Positions 1 to 12,554 of a DNA stretch of 64,000 bases are shown here, one piece after another (the first letter of the stretch is position 1; the number at the start of each line of letters is the position of its first letter). A program made the position numbers and the translations under genes. The notes beneath the pieces are model-generated. The model saw only the letters and a program-made list of their open reading frames with translations, searched no databases and was not told where the DNA came from. Location of the stretch: assembly GCF_020497125.1 (NCBI RefSeq), contig NC_059080.1, forward strand, positions 73,638,618 through 73,702,617, in the 5' to 3' direction. The stretch is from Mauremys mutica. Its lineage: Eukaryota > Chordata > Testudines > Geoemydidae.

Positions 1-1496
1 TAGCCAAATACAAATTATTGGGTTCAGTACTGGGGTAAAATTTAATGGCTTGTGATATACAGGTCAGACCTGATAATCTAATGGTCCATTCTGGCCTTAA
101 ATTCTACAAATCTATTAAATATTACTTAATAGTGATCTTTTTTTAAAAGTACCATGAGAAAGGACAGACTTATTTGTATGTACAGTCTCCTCTGACAGAT
201 GAGGGATACTAATGGCTCAGTTTGGAAACTAAAGAGTTAGAATTAAAAAAAAGTCAAATTAACCAGTCACTAACTGGTTCACTAGCCTATCCTAGGATTG
301 AGTCAAAGAAATGAGGCAGCTAACCAAAGATTAATTAAGTTTGTTTGCCTGATAAAATGGATGGGCAGGTTCAGACAGGTTTAACTCCATTGCTCTGAGT
401 TTGCTCTGATAGCTTCTTTTTTAGAACCATAGGAAGTTCTGAAACAGTATACTCATGGCTTTCATTGTTATTTCTAAGCTGATGACTCTCAAATACCCAC
501 ATCACCACCTTCTAGATAAGAGAGAAGGAGCCTCAAACAATAGAAGGTCTGTGTAACATATACCCTGTTAGTCCAGAGGCTTTGTTATTACCTTAAAATT
601 GGAATGCTTTACTTTGGTGTTTACATATACTGTATTTTATTCCCTATGGTTATTAGCACAGTCATATTAGAGTTAGTCATCTGTCCATAAACACTAATAT
701 GTATGTTAAACTTCTTCTACCATGTTGTATACACTGTAATATTGTAATGAAACAGGGATCAGATAAATCAGTTTTAAACGAGTCATGCTGTGATGTCACT
801 ATGGCAAGACACATACTCCACCTGCTATTGATTCGCTCCCTGTTTTTCCTCCTAGACATCCCTGGATGCTAAAGTTTCATCCCCTCCAAAACAATGTTTT
901 CCATTTATTATAAATTATGTCACCAAACAGCTGCCTTGTAAGGTGTTACTTCTGCCAGATTTCCAAGATGTTTATGCCAATTCCTCCTCTAAATTCTTAG
1001 TGAAGTCAAATTTACAAAATAAATTCTTCAAGCAACAAAGTACTGGTGGCACACCCTGGGTTTGACCCTGCAAGTCCTTAAGTCATGTGGAGAAGGGAGA
1101 TACTGTGCAGGCTGCAACCATCCCATATGAGAAGTGCACTGTGCTCAGCAAGGTGATCCAGCGATTGTACAGAACTCATAAAAAAAACTATGGGGGGCAT
1201 AGAGGTTGGGCGCGTCTGGTGCAATAGTTCTTAGCTCTCATTCATGGTCAGAAAACAAGAATGACAAGGGTTAGTGACCTTGGAAAACCTGTACTCTTAA
1301 GGAGTCTCAGCTTTATCCACTGCTGTCCTCCCTAGATGGTGAATCACTGCACCAAACTGAGTGGTTTTCTTGCCCCCCCTAGTGGCTCTGCTAACACATC
1401 TCCCTTCTGTCCCATCCAGGAGCAAGCCCGCTGTAGAGTGTACATGCTTTACTAAAGCATGTTAACTGTGCTTGCATCAATCTTAAATACTCTGAG
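1..1496. other. Intergenic sequence, no gene recognised
   Basis: AT-rich sequence without a long open frame or a convincing exon. No terminal repeats, RNA gene or recognisable transposon protein was seen. It ends where a CR1 LINE tail begins. Confidence 0.6.
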
Positions 1497-2655
1497 CAGA
1501 TCTGGATGCCCCACCTTAAAAAAGGATATATTGGAAAAGCTACAGAGAAGGGCAACTAAAATGATTAGGGGTATGGAACAGCTTCCGTATGAGGAGAGGT
1601 TAAAAAGATGGGGACTCTTCAGCTTGGAAAAGAGATGACTAAGGGGGGATAGAATAGAAGTTTCTAAATCTTGATTGGTGTGGAGAAAGGGAATCAGGAA
1701 ACGTTGTTTACTCCTTCACATAACACGAGAACTAGGTGTCACCCAATGAAATTAATAGGCAGCAAGTTTAAAACAAACAAAAGGAAATACTTCTTCACAC
1801 AACGCACAGTCAACTCGTGGAACTCTTTGCCAGGGGATGTTGTGAAGGCTAGAACTATAACAGGGTTCACAAAAAGTAGATAAGTTCATGGGGGATAGGT
1901 CCATCAATGGCTATTAGCCAGGATGGGCAGAGGGGCAACACCATGCTCCGAGTATCCCTAGACTCTTCACTAGAAGCTGGAAGCGGACGACAGGATCATT
2001 TGATTGCCTATTCTGTTCATTCCCTGTGAAGCACCTGGCATCGGCCACTGTCAGACAGGGCCGCCCAGAGGGGGGGGCAAGAGGGGCAATTTGCCTCAGG
2101 CCCCGAGCCCCACGGGGACCCCCACCAGAGTTTTTCAGGGCCCCTGGAGCGGGGTCCCTCACTCGCTCCGGGGTGCCCAGCAAACTCTTGTGCGGCTGGG
2201 CGCAGGAGCTTCTGGCGCTCCCGGTCTTCGCCGGCGGGGGGTCCTTCCGCTCCGGGGCGGAAGGACCCCCCGCTGGCAAATTACCGCCGAAGACGGAGCG
2301 GGACCCGCCGCCGAAGTTCAGCTCAGTCTTCGGCGGTAATTCGGCAGCGGGGGGCCCTTCCGTTCTGGGACCCGCCGCCGAAGTGCCCCGAAGACCTGCG
2401 GCGGGGCCCCCCTCCGCCGAATTACTGCCGAAGACCGGGCTGCGCTTCGGCAGCGGGTCCCGCTTCGGCGGTAATTCGGCGGCGGGGGGGGCCCCCGCTG
2501 CGGGTCTTTGGGGCACTTCGGCGGCGGGTCCAGGAACGGAAGGGCCCCCCGCCGACGAAGACCCTGGGCCCCCGGAATCCTCTGGGCGGCCCTGCTGTCA
2601 GAAGACAGAATACTGGGCAAGATGGACCACTGGTCTGACCCAGCATAGCCGTTCT
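1497..2655 (+). mobile_element. CR1 LINE 3' end, 5'-truncated, split by a hAT element
   Basis: The plus strand encodes the typical C-terminal end of the CR1 reverse-transcriptase protein in broken frames from about 1500 to 1883 (phrases such as [18 protein letters not shown]). The CR1 3' untranslated region follows and ends near 2655 with the usual GGTCTGACCCAGCATAGCCG block. The same phrases occur on the minus strand in the copies at 26.0-27.4, 32.2-33.2 and 47.6-51.7 kb. A GC-rich hAT element (2056-2594) sits in the 3' region, and the CR1 text resumes after it. The copy is 5'-truncated and carries stops and shifts, so it is inactive. Confidence 0.85.
2056..2594. mobile_element. GC-rich non-autonomous hAT-type element
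   Basis: Terminal inverted repeats start CAGGGCCGCCCAGAGG on the left and read CCTCTGGGCGGCCCTG on the right. A perfect 8-bp target duplication, CTGTCAGA, lies at 2048-2055 and 2595-2602. The CAGGG end and the 8-bp duplication are hAT hallmarks. The interior is extremely GC- and CpG-rich and made of short inverted blocks around a CCGCCGAAG core, which creates long meaningless open frames on both strands. No transposase is present. Confidence 0.9.
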
Positions 2656-2791
2656 TAATCATTGCATTCCTGTAGTGTAAAATGATTGCTAGAGTCCACT
2701 GCAGGAGTGTTCTGTAGCATTCTGAATGCTATAGAAAAATAACTGAATTTGCTGTTTGCCATGTTCTTGTAGTGGTGTTGATCCCAAGATA

Positions 2792-2973
2792 TTAGAGAGA
2801 CAAGGTGGGTGAGGTAATATCTTTTATTGGACCAACATCTGTTGGTGAAAGACAAGCTTTTGAGCTACACAGAGAAATCTGAAGAAGAGCTTCATGGAGC
2901 TTTAAAGCTTGTCTTTTTCACCAGCAGACATTGGTCCAATAAAAGGTATTACCTCACCCACCTTGTCTCACTA
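2792..2973. repeat. Imperfect palindrome, dispersed-repeat end
   Basis: The left arm begins TAGAGAGACAAGGTGGGTGA. The right arm, ending CCTTGTCTCACTA, is its reverse complement with a few changes, and the arms are separated by a short AGAAGAGCTTCATGG centre. The sequence resembles the inverted end sequences of Penelope-like elements common in turtles, recalled from general knowledge and not checked. No protein is encoded. Confidence 0.6.
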
Positions 2974-3905
2974 ATTGAATTTGCTGAGTTTTCAACTAAC
3001 CAGAATATTTAGGAAATTTGACATCAGACAAACTCTGCAATGTGCAGGGCAAACAATAAATAAAAAACAGAGTTGTTTTCTTAAATTATAAATGACTAAC
3101 CCTGGGTGAAATCAGTGAAAGTTCGGTACCCAAACATCTTTGATCTGGGCCTAACCTCTCTGCTTTTTTATTCATTAAAAATGCATAAATTGCATTTAAT
3201 ACTGTTCAGCTTCAAGTGCCCACTTGTTTCCACTAATTGCTTATTGCTGTTTTTAATCAGGATAACACACATTAGGGTTGGAGCAGGTCTGTGTGCCTGA
3301 GTAAACTCTGGCTGGGAAAAAGGGAGGAGGCTGCAGTGGCACAATGCAACTACATCCGCCATTCTCATGGGAGGAGCAGGACACAACTAAAGCTGTAGTT
3401 TCCCACATTTTTTCTCCACCTGACTAGATGTCACAGACCCCTTTCATTTCTGGTACTACCAGCATGCCCCCACCAGCATGGGAATCCCCCTTGCACAGCA
3501 TGACCTCTCACACATCATGCATGAGAGGTCATGCAGCAAAGGAAGCCATTTTGAGAACAAAATTGCATCCTCCTTGTGGCAAACGTGCCAGTAGGCCATT
3601 CTGGCATGTTCCCTCCCTGGCTCAAGGGATGGAATTCCACAATACCCACTTCAGACCTCAGTTCACTTTGGGAACTACTGAACTAGAAACAGAGCTTTGC
3701 AATAGTTTGTAAGTTCTGCCAACCCATTAGCTTTGGGTCAAATCGCTTATGAACTTTGCTAGCAAAGCCAACATAACTTGCAAACTCTGCCAGCTTATTC
3801 CAACCGCCTCTCTCCCCCCCCCACTACTTCTTAAAGAAAAACATAGGAATTTTAGTGCAATAATGGTAGTAAAGTGGTCCTCAAGGGGTTAACTGGGTTA
3901 CTCAG
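2974..3905. other. Intergenic; contains a 13-bp-stem hairpin
   Basis: No gene was seen. At 3498-3534 a perfect 13-bp inverted repeat (GCATGACCTCTCA / TGAGAGGTCATGC) encloses an 11-nt loop; it is probably the core of an old TIR element. The remainder is AT-rich sequence with no signal. Confidence 0.5.
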
Positions 3906-4163
3906 GATAGGTCTACACTAGAAGTGCTGTATCGGGGCAGCTGCAGTGTGCCTGATGAAGATGCTCTATGTCAATGGGAGAGTGCTCTCCTGTGGGCATA
4001 ATTATTTCACCTTTGCAAGAGGTGGAAGATATATCTGCAGGAGAGTGTCTCCTGTCAACATAGCACCAGTGTGGTCAGTGCTTAGGTCGCTGGAACTAGT
4101 GTCGCTCAGAGGGGTATCCATTTGGCAGTTCATAGTCCCAGCACCACTGGGCTTGCCACACTA
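3906..4163 (+). mobile_element. One-ended TIR element fragment
   Basis: Begins GGTCTACACTAGAAGTGCTG, similar in style to the GTCTACACT ends of the elements at 45030, 36513 and 57621. The matching right end is not found before a hAT element interrupts at 4172. Likely a truncated non-autonomous DNA transposon. Confidence 0.5.
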
Positions 4164-4171
4164 GTTATGAA

Positions 4172-4587
4172 CATAGGCGCCAACTTTCTTGGCGCTGGTG
4201 GGTGCCCATGCCGTCCCCGCCCCTTTCCCTGCCCCTGGCCCCACCCCCATTCCAACCCCATCCCCAAAGTCCCCGCCCCCTCCCTGCCCCTATTGGATCC
4301 CTTCCCCAAATCCCTGCCTGGCCCCACCTCTTCCCCCAGCCTGCTGCGTTCCCCCTCCTCTCCCCTTCCTCCCTGCCCCACGAATCAGTTGTGTCGCGGC
4401 ACAAGCGCTGGGAGTGGGGGGAGAAGCAGGATGCGGTGGTGTGCTTGCAGAGGAGAGGGAGGCAAAGGTAAACTGGAGCAGGGGGGTGGGGCGGGGCCAC
4501 GGGGAGCTGCCAGTGGGTGCTGAGCACCCACCAATTTTTTTCCATGGGTGCTCCAGTCCCAGAGCACCCATGGAGTCGGTGCCTATG
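4172..4587. mobile_element. Non-autonomous hAT-type element, 416 bp
   Basis: Imperfect terminal repeats, CATAGGCGCCAACTT at the left and GGAGTCGGTGCCTATG at the right, are flanked by a perfect 8-bp duplication, GTTATGAA (4164-4171 and 4588-4595). The interior is C-rich low-complexity sequence (runs of CCCTGCCCC) with a short GGGTGCTGAGCACCC palindrome near the right end. It has no transposase; the long open frames in it are compositional. Confidence 0.85.
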
Positions 4588-4595
4588 GTTATGAA

Positions 4596-7500
4596 TATAA
4601 AAAAATGCTTGAGCCCCAGCACCTATTTCACTACAAATTAAGCACTGTTAGTGTCCTCCCCGCACATATAGTTGAATAAAGCAGCATGTTCCCTGCCTGC
4701 AGCACTTGAAGTAAAGTGTATTTCTTGTGCACTGAGTGGTCCCTTTACAAAATTGACAACAAGGAAAAACATAAGAATAACAATTTCATGGAGTGAAGGA
4801 GGAGTGGCAGTAATATAGTAAAAGATGGGGCCACTATTTTCCTGTCGATGTGATTATAGATAAGGAGTCGAACACTCAGAAAGCAATTTTCGTGAGTGTC
4901 TGTGGCAGTAGTACCTGCTCCCTCTTGGGGAGTTTGTTACAACCTCAGCAAGCAGGAAATAAAAGGTTAGAAGACCTGCCAAAGATCTTAACAGAGCTCC
5001 ACACACCAAAGCCAGACATTACTGTGTAATGGTTCAAGATTTAGAGCAGATAGAGGAGGCTAGGGGAAAAGGTGCCTGTGTCTGTGGTAGAGCTAAAAAG
5101 ATGAACTGAATATTGCTCGTTTAGAAATGTCCCAGAAGAAATGCTGCGTGACAGATTGGTTTGATATTAATAATGAGAGAATTCAAAGACAATTGCTGGT
5201 TGGGGAGGGGGGAACTTAACCTCGCCCAAAGCAGTAGAATTAGCAACAGGGAGGGAAACAGCAGTGAAAAATTGACAAGATGTGCACTGAGAAGGCAGGG
5301 CCAATGAAACTGACTCAGTAAAATAAGGGACTCAGGCTCCTGACAGCTATTTCTACTGTGGAAGTGCTCATTTTGCATCTGTGCATAAATGTAAAATGGC
5401 CCAGTGTCATAAATGATTAGACAATTTGTCATCTTTGCATTTGCTGGCTATCAAACAGTGTCTCAAGCCCAGGAGGGTAGACCCCAAAAGACCAGAGGAA
5501 AAGGAATCAAGCAAAGGGCTTTTTACCTTGAGGGAGAGGAAGACACACAGGAAGCAGTATGTACTTTCTAAAAGGGAAGACTAGAATTTGCAGGGCCAGG
5601 TGGGGAGAGAATATGTTTTCCTAATTATTTATTTATTTAGGTTTAAAATCCTTGCCATGTAAATATCAAACAAAACAACCATTACAGCAGTGAGCTTTTG
5701 TTTAAAGAGACATACAGGAGTATAGTCATCAGACCTTTCTATTTAATAGGGTATTACCATATTACAGAGTAACATTTCTAGTGCCTTCATTAAACTGAGT
5801 GAAATCTCTGATTACACATTAAACAGATCAGGCATGTCTAGCAACTATTAATATTCAAAACATTGGACAGGTGTACGGTCTTTGTTTTTTGCAGGTGAAT
5901 GTACTTTGACTATTGAATGACTAGTAACTGAATATCTAAGTATGTTTGTCCTCTGTTTTGCTGGCTACATAATTGGTGTATTAATTTTTCTAACAATAAC
6001 CTCCCATATTATTTGAACCATTCCTCTATGGTTGGACTACATCCAAGCTGTAAATGAAGAGTGGAGGGATGTAGTATAGTGATCATGAAGGGGTTAGTGG
6101 GGTTACACAGAGTATTATGGGTTTGAGCTATGCTCCACTCTACCCTTACTCTCCCCCTCCCCATTTCGGGTTTGTATATAGCTGAACAATGCAGCACCTT
6201 CCCAGCCTGCAGTACTATACGTGTTTCTTGTGCACTGAATGAGCCTTTTACAAAAATAAATGTAAGATGTTGTGTACTGTTTGTATGATGGCAGTATCTA
6301 GGGCCCCATTGCACAGGGCTCTGTACAAGCACATTAAAAACAGCCCCTGCCCCAAAGAGTTTGCAGTCCAAGTAATTCAACCTTCTTCTCAATTAATAAA
6401 ACTAGGAAATCCAAAACAGCAACTCTTCCATGTGCTATTTTCTATTCACTGTTAACTGTGTAGCTTTACATGTTACAACTAATCATGTCAGTAGATGTAT
6501 GCCATAACGCTCACAGGATGAGCAATGCAGCTGCATTGATGTTGCTGTTGAGTGCTTAACCTTTTCTAGTTTTTGTGATTTTAACTGTGCAACCGGAATA
6601 TTGCATTTAGATGGGATTTTTGTACTTTTGCATTTAATTATAAATTTCCTTTTCATTAAAATCGGAAAACTTAATTGGAATTTACTTCGTATAATACTGT
6701 ACACACTAGAACTAAGTTAAAATAAAGTTAAGACTACAGCACACTGAAATTAAAATACGAATATTTACAGTTGAATAAAATATACTATATATGCTCCAGC
6801 AACTAGGATAAAAATATTCTCTTAATGTAAAATGCAGTCCTTGACATGTGCATTTAATCTTAAAAGGAATCGATATGATCCCTAGCTAAAGCATGAATAT
6901 TTCATTAGATCAGATTAACTTTTGAACAGATCCAATGGCACATCTGGCATTACAGGATTCTTGTGTTCATAACTGACTGACTCTGAGATAAAATGCATGC
7001 TAGGTTACTCCAAAAGAGAAACTTACGTTCATCCGTATTGCTGAATAAGGATACAGTTAAGCACTTGTTTGACTTTAAGCATGTACTTAAGTGCTTTGCT
7101 GAATTGGGGCCTATGAGAAGGCAATCTGCCCCAACGCTAGGGGAATGCCTGCTGGTACATTAGACAAAGCAAGCTGTAACATTGACTTGTGGGCCACTCC
7201 CTGATTTTCCTGTGCACTTCGGACAGTGCTGCTTTGGTTCACATTTCCAGAGTTCTTCATGTACACAAGGGCTAGACGCAGAATTTATTTTTTTACAGTG
7301 AAAGCTGAGATTCTGCAATACAGTTCTGTATCAGTTTGGATACTGTGGTCCCAGAACCATGGACCTTAGGGCTTTGGGCAAAGATAGTGGAAAACAAATG
7401 CTCTCCTATTGGAAGAAGTTGGGCTCTGGGTTTGCCTCAGCCCCCAGAACAGCAGTTAAGAAAGAGCAAAAAGTAGACTTTCCCCTCCCAGCAACCAAAA

Positions 7501-8614
7501 GTGGGGGTGGGGAGAGGAGAGGAGAGGGCAGGGCAGGAGAATGAGGAAAGATAGTGGAGCACCTGCCATTCCAGCAGCCAGGAGGTGCATGGTGCTCTGA
7601 CCTGTCTCTGTTAGCAGACTGATTAGTAGGTGTCTGGCATATCTCTTAAGCCTTTGGGCCAAATCCTCCAAAGATGGTGCAGGGAGGCCAGATTAACTAA
7701 ACCTGCTCCATAGACAGGACTAACCCCAAGATGCCACTCTCCTGCAGTACACACACCGTTCCCAAAGGGCTGGGTCCAATGGAAAGGGTATCTCCAGCTA
7801 GCACGTATGCTGTTATCAGCCCCCACTCCTGAGTTTGCTGTAAATAAAAAAAACCAACATCCTGCCTTGTGCTAGAAGGATTCCTGTTGCATAGCATGCA
7901 TCTGCTAGTTTACCTGCTCCAGACTGCAATGCTAGCTGCTGCCACCAAAGCCAAGACTAAGTCCTTAGGGCATCACAATGACTTTTGGGGTCGGGGGAGT
8001 AACCCCATCCCCCAGGGCTTCTCTCTATACACAAATTTGACTAACCACACATTGTTCCAGCACTATACCTAGAACATATAATCTGAAGATTAAAATTCTG
8101 TACAAATGTCCTTTCCTCTCCTGGACAGTATGCCTGTAGGTAACTCCTAAGGCTGTTTGTAAGAGAATTGGTATCAAAGGGTTAAAAAAGATGACTTTTA
8201 TATTTCCTGTTTGATATCAAGACAATGATGAGTCAACTAATGGTTACAATGTAGAGGTGAGATATCAAATGCCAGTAAACTAGTCACCAAACAAATGACG
8301 GTATTTCTTTCCCATCCTGATGACAGTTGGGCTGAAGTACCTTGAGAGGTTTTTTTTCTTTTCTTACTTTAAAAGTAAAATATTATGTCCAAGAGCCTGA
8401 CCCAAAGTCCACTGGAGTCAATGGGAAGGGCCCTAAATGACAGCTGTGGAATACAGCCTTCAGATTTCTTAGTCCTTCATTGACTATTTGCTAGGTGGCA
8501 GTGGAATTTTTTTGCTATAAATATTTTAAATCCTTGCCATCTTTCAGAGGATGAAATTACACAAATGACAGGCTTTGCAATGGGAGATCTAAAGATGTTT
8601 TGTAGAACTCTCTA
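4596..8614. other. Intergenic, no gene recognised
   Basis: About 4 kb of AT-rich DNA. A short block at 6286-6370 (GCCCCATTGCACAGGGCTCT, then a run ending GCCCCAAAGAGTTTGCAGTC) has the feel of an old dispersed repeat but has no clear ends. A palindromic repeat is listed separately at 7039. No exon or RNA gene is supported. Confidence 0.55.
7039..7111. repeat. Short palindromic dispersed repeat (GCTGAAT...CTTAAG type)
   Basis: GCTGAATAAGG at the left and TTGCTGAATTGGGGCC at the right flank inverted TTAAGCAC / GTACTTAAGTGC blocks. The same architecture recurs at 9159-9277 and 36925-37018. Confidence 0.5.
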
Positions 8615-8842
8615 AGGGTATGTCTTCACTGCAGCTGGGAGTGAGTCTCCCAGCCTAGATAGACTCTTTTTAGCGTGCTAAAAATAGCAGTGTGGACATT
8701 GTGGCACAGGCTGGCGCTCATGCTCTCCAGCTCCAGCCATTGTGTCCACACTGCTATTTTCAGCTTGCTAGCTCCAGCCTTGTTGTGTGAGACTGTCTGT
8801 GTGGGCAGGGAGGCTTGCTCCCACCTACAGCATACATGTATC
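8615..8842. mobile_element. Decayed TIR element, about 228 bp
   Basis: The left end, GGGTATGTCTTCACTGCAGC, matches with mismatches the reverse complement of the right end (GCTGTAGGTGGGAG on the minus strand). Internal inverted blocks AAATAGCAGTGTGGAC / GTCCACACTGCTATTT make a second palindrome. It is non-coding. Confidence 0.6.
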
Positions 8843-9158
8843 CTGAGAACTCCCACAAAGCTCAACAAAAAGTTCTCAGCTTGTATTTGATGGTGCCCTT
8901 TACATACAAAAAGCATAGTAGATACATACTTAGGTTTATATTTGAAGACTGGGCCGATTCCAATGTCCATTTAAGTTTATGGAAAGCCTCCAATTGACTA
9001 AAACGGGGTTTCTGTCAGGCCCATGAACTCTGTGATCTTTAACACAAGGCAGTGTATGCAATTATCTTGGATGACAACACATTTCCGGTGCATTTTGAGG
9101 TACAAGGCTGAAAGCAGATATCTAATGCAACTACATTTCAAGTGTTATTGCTTTTGGT

Positions 9159-9277
9159 CCTGATTCAGCAAGGTATTTAAGCAAATGCCTAACTTTAAGA
9201 CGAGTAGTTCTGGTGTCTTCAGTGAAATGACTTATGTGCTTAGTTAGGCACATGCCTAAGTATCTTGTTGAATCAGG
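9159..9277. repeat. Palindromic dispersed repeat, about 119 bp
   Basis: Reads CCTGATTCAGCAAGGTA at the left and TATCTTGTTGAATCAGG at the right, with inner inverted blocks GCAAATGCCTAAC / GTTAGGCACATGC. Second of three copies of this palindromic design in the window. Confidence 0.7.
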
Positions 9278-10321
9278 CTATTTATGATTTGGATTGTTAC
9301 CTTGCTTTATATAGTTACCTAATGAGTTCTAATCACTGCCGTTATATCAGAAATCAACACAGATGCTACATTTTCCACTAATCAGAATTATCTTTTCTAT
9401 GTGAATATTATGTCTCAGTGCTTTTGTGTTCAGGTCTATTTTTTCATTACTATATCCAGAAGGAGAATTTCTTGGAATATTCACCTAACATTCTAAGAGA
9501 AATATTGCTGAGTGGGATATGTTTCACTGCAATTTCCTGGGTGCTGACAGTGTTCATCTTAGAATCTTCAATTTGTTCAGATATGTAGAAGTTCCATAAA
9601 ATTTAATATTCAGTGAACAAGTGGAAGAAAACCTGAGAGAGGTGAAAAAATCCAGAGGAACCAAGATAAAACAACAAAGAAGGACTAAAAATATATGTAA
9701 ATGCATATAGATGAACATACATACAAGTGAAAATACATAAACTAGATGTTCATGGAATTTCTAAAAGACTTGGGCTAAATTCAGGTAATCACTTTTGTAT
9801 TTGAAAAGAGCCGTTGATTTTTAAACTGATTGCAAAGGGAAACAATTGCATTTTATTTAATACAGAACAGGATGCTTTACAGTAGGTGTGACCTGAGAAA
9901 GCTACTGTGTGTTGATGAAAACAGACAAGCCTTTAATACAGCTTTTGAAGAAAAGTAATCTGCCAAATACCAAATCCATACATATGGAATATAGGATTGT
10001 GCCATAAATCAGACTTTATTAGAAAGCTGACAGCTTTCTCTCTCAAATGGCACTTCATTTAAATATAAAACTCTTTCACCCAGCAACATTTCTTAATATC
10101 TTTTAACTTAAAAGATTAAATCAATTTGTTTAGTTGAACCACCAACATTTTGGTTGTATTAAATAACTCTGTTCATACTACAGTCAGAACTGTGCTAGCT
10201 ACAATCCTTTAAGTACAGTTATTGCTAGCAGTTTTAGGATGGGGTTCTCTGTAACATGGATTGACTAGCATAGTTCTCAGAAAAGTAAAAAAGCACATGG
10301 AGAAGAATTGATTACCATCTT

Positions 10322-11456
10322 CTTTATAACTGCCCTTAATATATTTGAAGATTATCAGGACTCCCTCGGTCTTTTCTCAATACTAAAGATGCCCAGTTTC
10401 TTTAATCTTTCCTCATAGGTCAGGTTTTCTAAACCTTTTATCATTTTCTGTTGTTAATACACTCCAGAACGCTAATAGCTTTTTTTTTTAATCTGCATCT
10501 TGTTGGGTCCTTTTCATGATCTGTTATAAACCCCCAGATCCTTCTCTGCAATAGTACTGCCTAGTCAGTTATTCCCCATTTTGTATTTGTGCATTTGATT
10601 TTTTTTCTCCCTAAGTGTAAGGCTTTGCACTTGCATTTATTAAATTTCATCTTGTTGATTTCAGACCAATTCTTCAATTTATCAAGGTCCTTTTTGAATT
10701 GTAATCCTGTCCACCAAGTGCTTGCAATCCCTCCCAGTTTGGTGTTATCTGCAAATTTTATAAGCATACTCTTCACTCCATTATCCAAATCATTAATAAA
10801 AATATTGAGTAGTATTGGACCCAGGACAGACCCTTGTGGGATCCCACTATATATATCCTCCCAGTCTGCATAGCAAACCACAGCCAACCATTGATAACTA
10901 CTCATTGAGTATAGTCTTTCAACTTGCTATGCAAATATCTTACAAGTAATTTAATCTAGACTACATTTCCCTAATTTGTTTATGAGAATATCTGTGGGAC
11001 TGTGTCTAAAGCCCTATTAGACTCAAAATATATCACACTTACAGCTCCCCCTCTAGCTACGAAGCCTATACCCCTATCAAAGAAGGAAATTAGTTTGATT
11101 TGGCATGATTTGCTCTTGACAAATCCATGTTGGCTATTACCCTATAACCCTAGGTGCTTATAAATTGATTGTTTGATAATTTGTTCCAGTATTTTTCCAG
11201 GAATTGAGGTTAGGCTGACTGGTCTATAATTTCCTGGGTCCTCTTTGTTTCCCTTTTAAAAGATAGATTCTGTTTGCCCTTCTCCGGTCCTCTGGTACCT
11301 CACTTGTCCTCTATGGGTTCTCAAAATATAATGGCTAACAGGTCTGAGATTGCTTCGGCTAGTTCTTTAAGTATGCTAGGGTAAATTTCATCAGGCCCTG
11401 CCAACTTGAATGCATCTAACTTATCTAAATGGATGTATCTAGTGTATTTCTGTTCC
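10322..11456 (-). mobile_element. CR1 LINE fragment with reverse-transcriptase remnant
   Basis: On the minus strand, 10905-10561 encodes a 114-residue piece of CR1 reverse transcriptase: SGIPQGSVLGPILLNIFIND followed by the active-site box FADNTKL, where the family normally has FADDTKL. The sequence continues to about 11456 in other frames (upstream RT), and below 10561 there is C-terminal and 3' sequence. The change in the catalytic FADD box plus frame breaks make it inactive. It is 5'-truncated and apparently lacks the terminal 3' tail. Confidence 0.85.
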
Positions 11457-12472
11457 CAGCGGCCTCACACTAGCTTCGAGAAAGAAATGAAAAACCACAC
11501 ACATGCCTTTCTACAAGGAGTTCAGAAACAACTTTATTTATAGCTTACACTTTTTTTGTTAAAAGTGCATAGTAATTATGTATACAGGAGTCAGCATCCA
11601 AGACTTTACAGAGAGCAAATTCCTCAAAAAACAAACACAATCCAATTGAAACAAAGATTCATACTGTTTTATTCAGTTGCATGCAGAGACCCTTAAACAA
11701 GATATACCAAAATGTGCTTGAATCACTAGCTGATAAAAAGATGCAACTGTTGCTGTATTTTCTTTATGCCTCTCCATAGTATTGACTCCCATTTGAAACT
11801 GCAAGCCTTAAGGCATTCACCTGCAGCAGGAATGCTCAATAGGAGGCTCCTTAAGATTTGAATATAGCCAGCCATGAAGAAGCTCCCAGGGAACTGGAAG
11901 TCTACTAGTGGTCTTTCCTCTTAAATAATTATGGGCATAAACTTGCTCCCATTTGAGTCAATTGCTAAATTGTCATTGATTTCAGTGGAGCAGAGTAGGC
12001 CCTACTTTAGCAAACTGTGAGAGGAAGAAATAATGTAGCTTTTCTGCTCCAACAGAAATAAATATATTGAAAGGAGGTCTGTATTTTTTGATCCATGTAA
12101 AACCTTCTTATCTTCTTACATCTCACCTGAGTATATAAAGGATGGTGCCCCATATTTCATACCCTTAGCTTTAAATTGTGCCTTAAAAGTTATGCAGTTG
12201 TGCTCCTTGTAGCAATGATTCATAGAGGATTTCTAGAAAGAAGGGCAAAATGGATGAAGAGAAGGATCAGATGCGTTACGTTCAGTTTTGATGCATGTAC
12301 AGGGCAAAGCCTGAGTTGGCTGAAGTCATTGGGGTGTATGTATGTTAGACAGATGCAAAAAATAAACAAAATTTACTCTTCCCTAAATATTACTTATTTA
12401 ATCAGGACTGGTGCACCAGGTCTTTATCACTGAGATAAGAGTTAGCGGAGCACAAAGGCCATGAGGGCATTT
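11457..12472. other. Intergenic, no gene recognised
   Basis: AT-rich sequence with no recognisable transposon end, exon or RNA gene. Confidence 0.5.
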
Positions 12473-12554
12473 GAGGCCAGATCCTACTCCCATTTACACC
12501 AATGGAAATCTTTTACCATTGTCATCACAATAATTGGGAATAGGATCAAGCCCC
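12473..12554. repeat. Short TIR repeat (GGCCAGATCCTAC type)
   Basis: Left GGCCAGATCCTACTCCC and right GGGAATAGGATCAAGCCCC are near-perfect inverted repeats around a centre of about 50 bp. A sister copy lies at 17554-17642. Confidence 0.6.

Noticed and set aside
1914..2658. Several overlapping long frames on both strands
   Set aside because: They lie in a GC-rich hAT element with 8-bp target duplication; Pro/Gly/Arg-rich text without domains.
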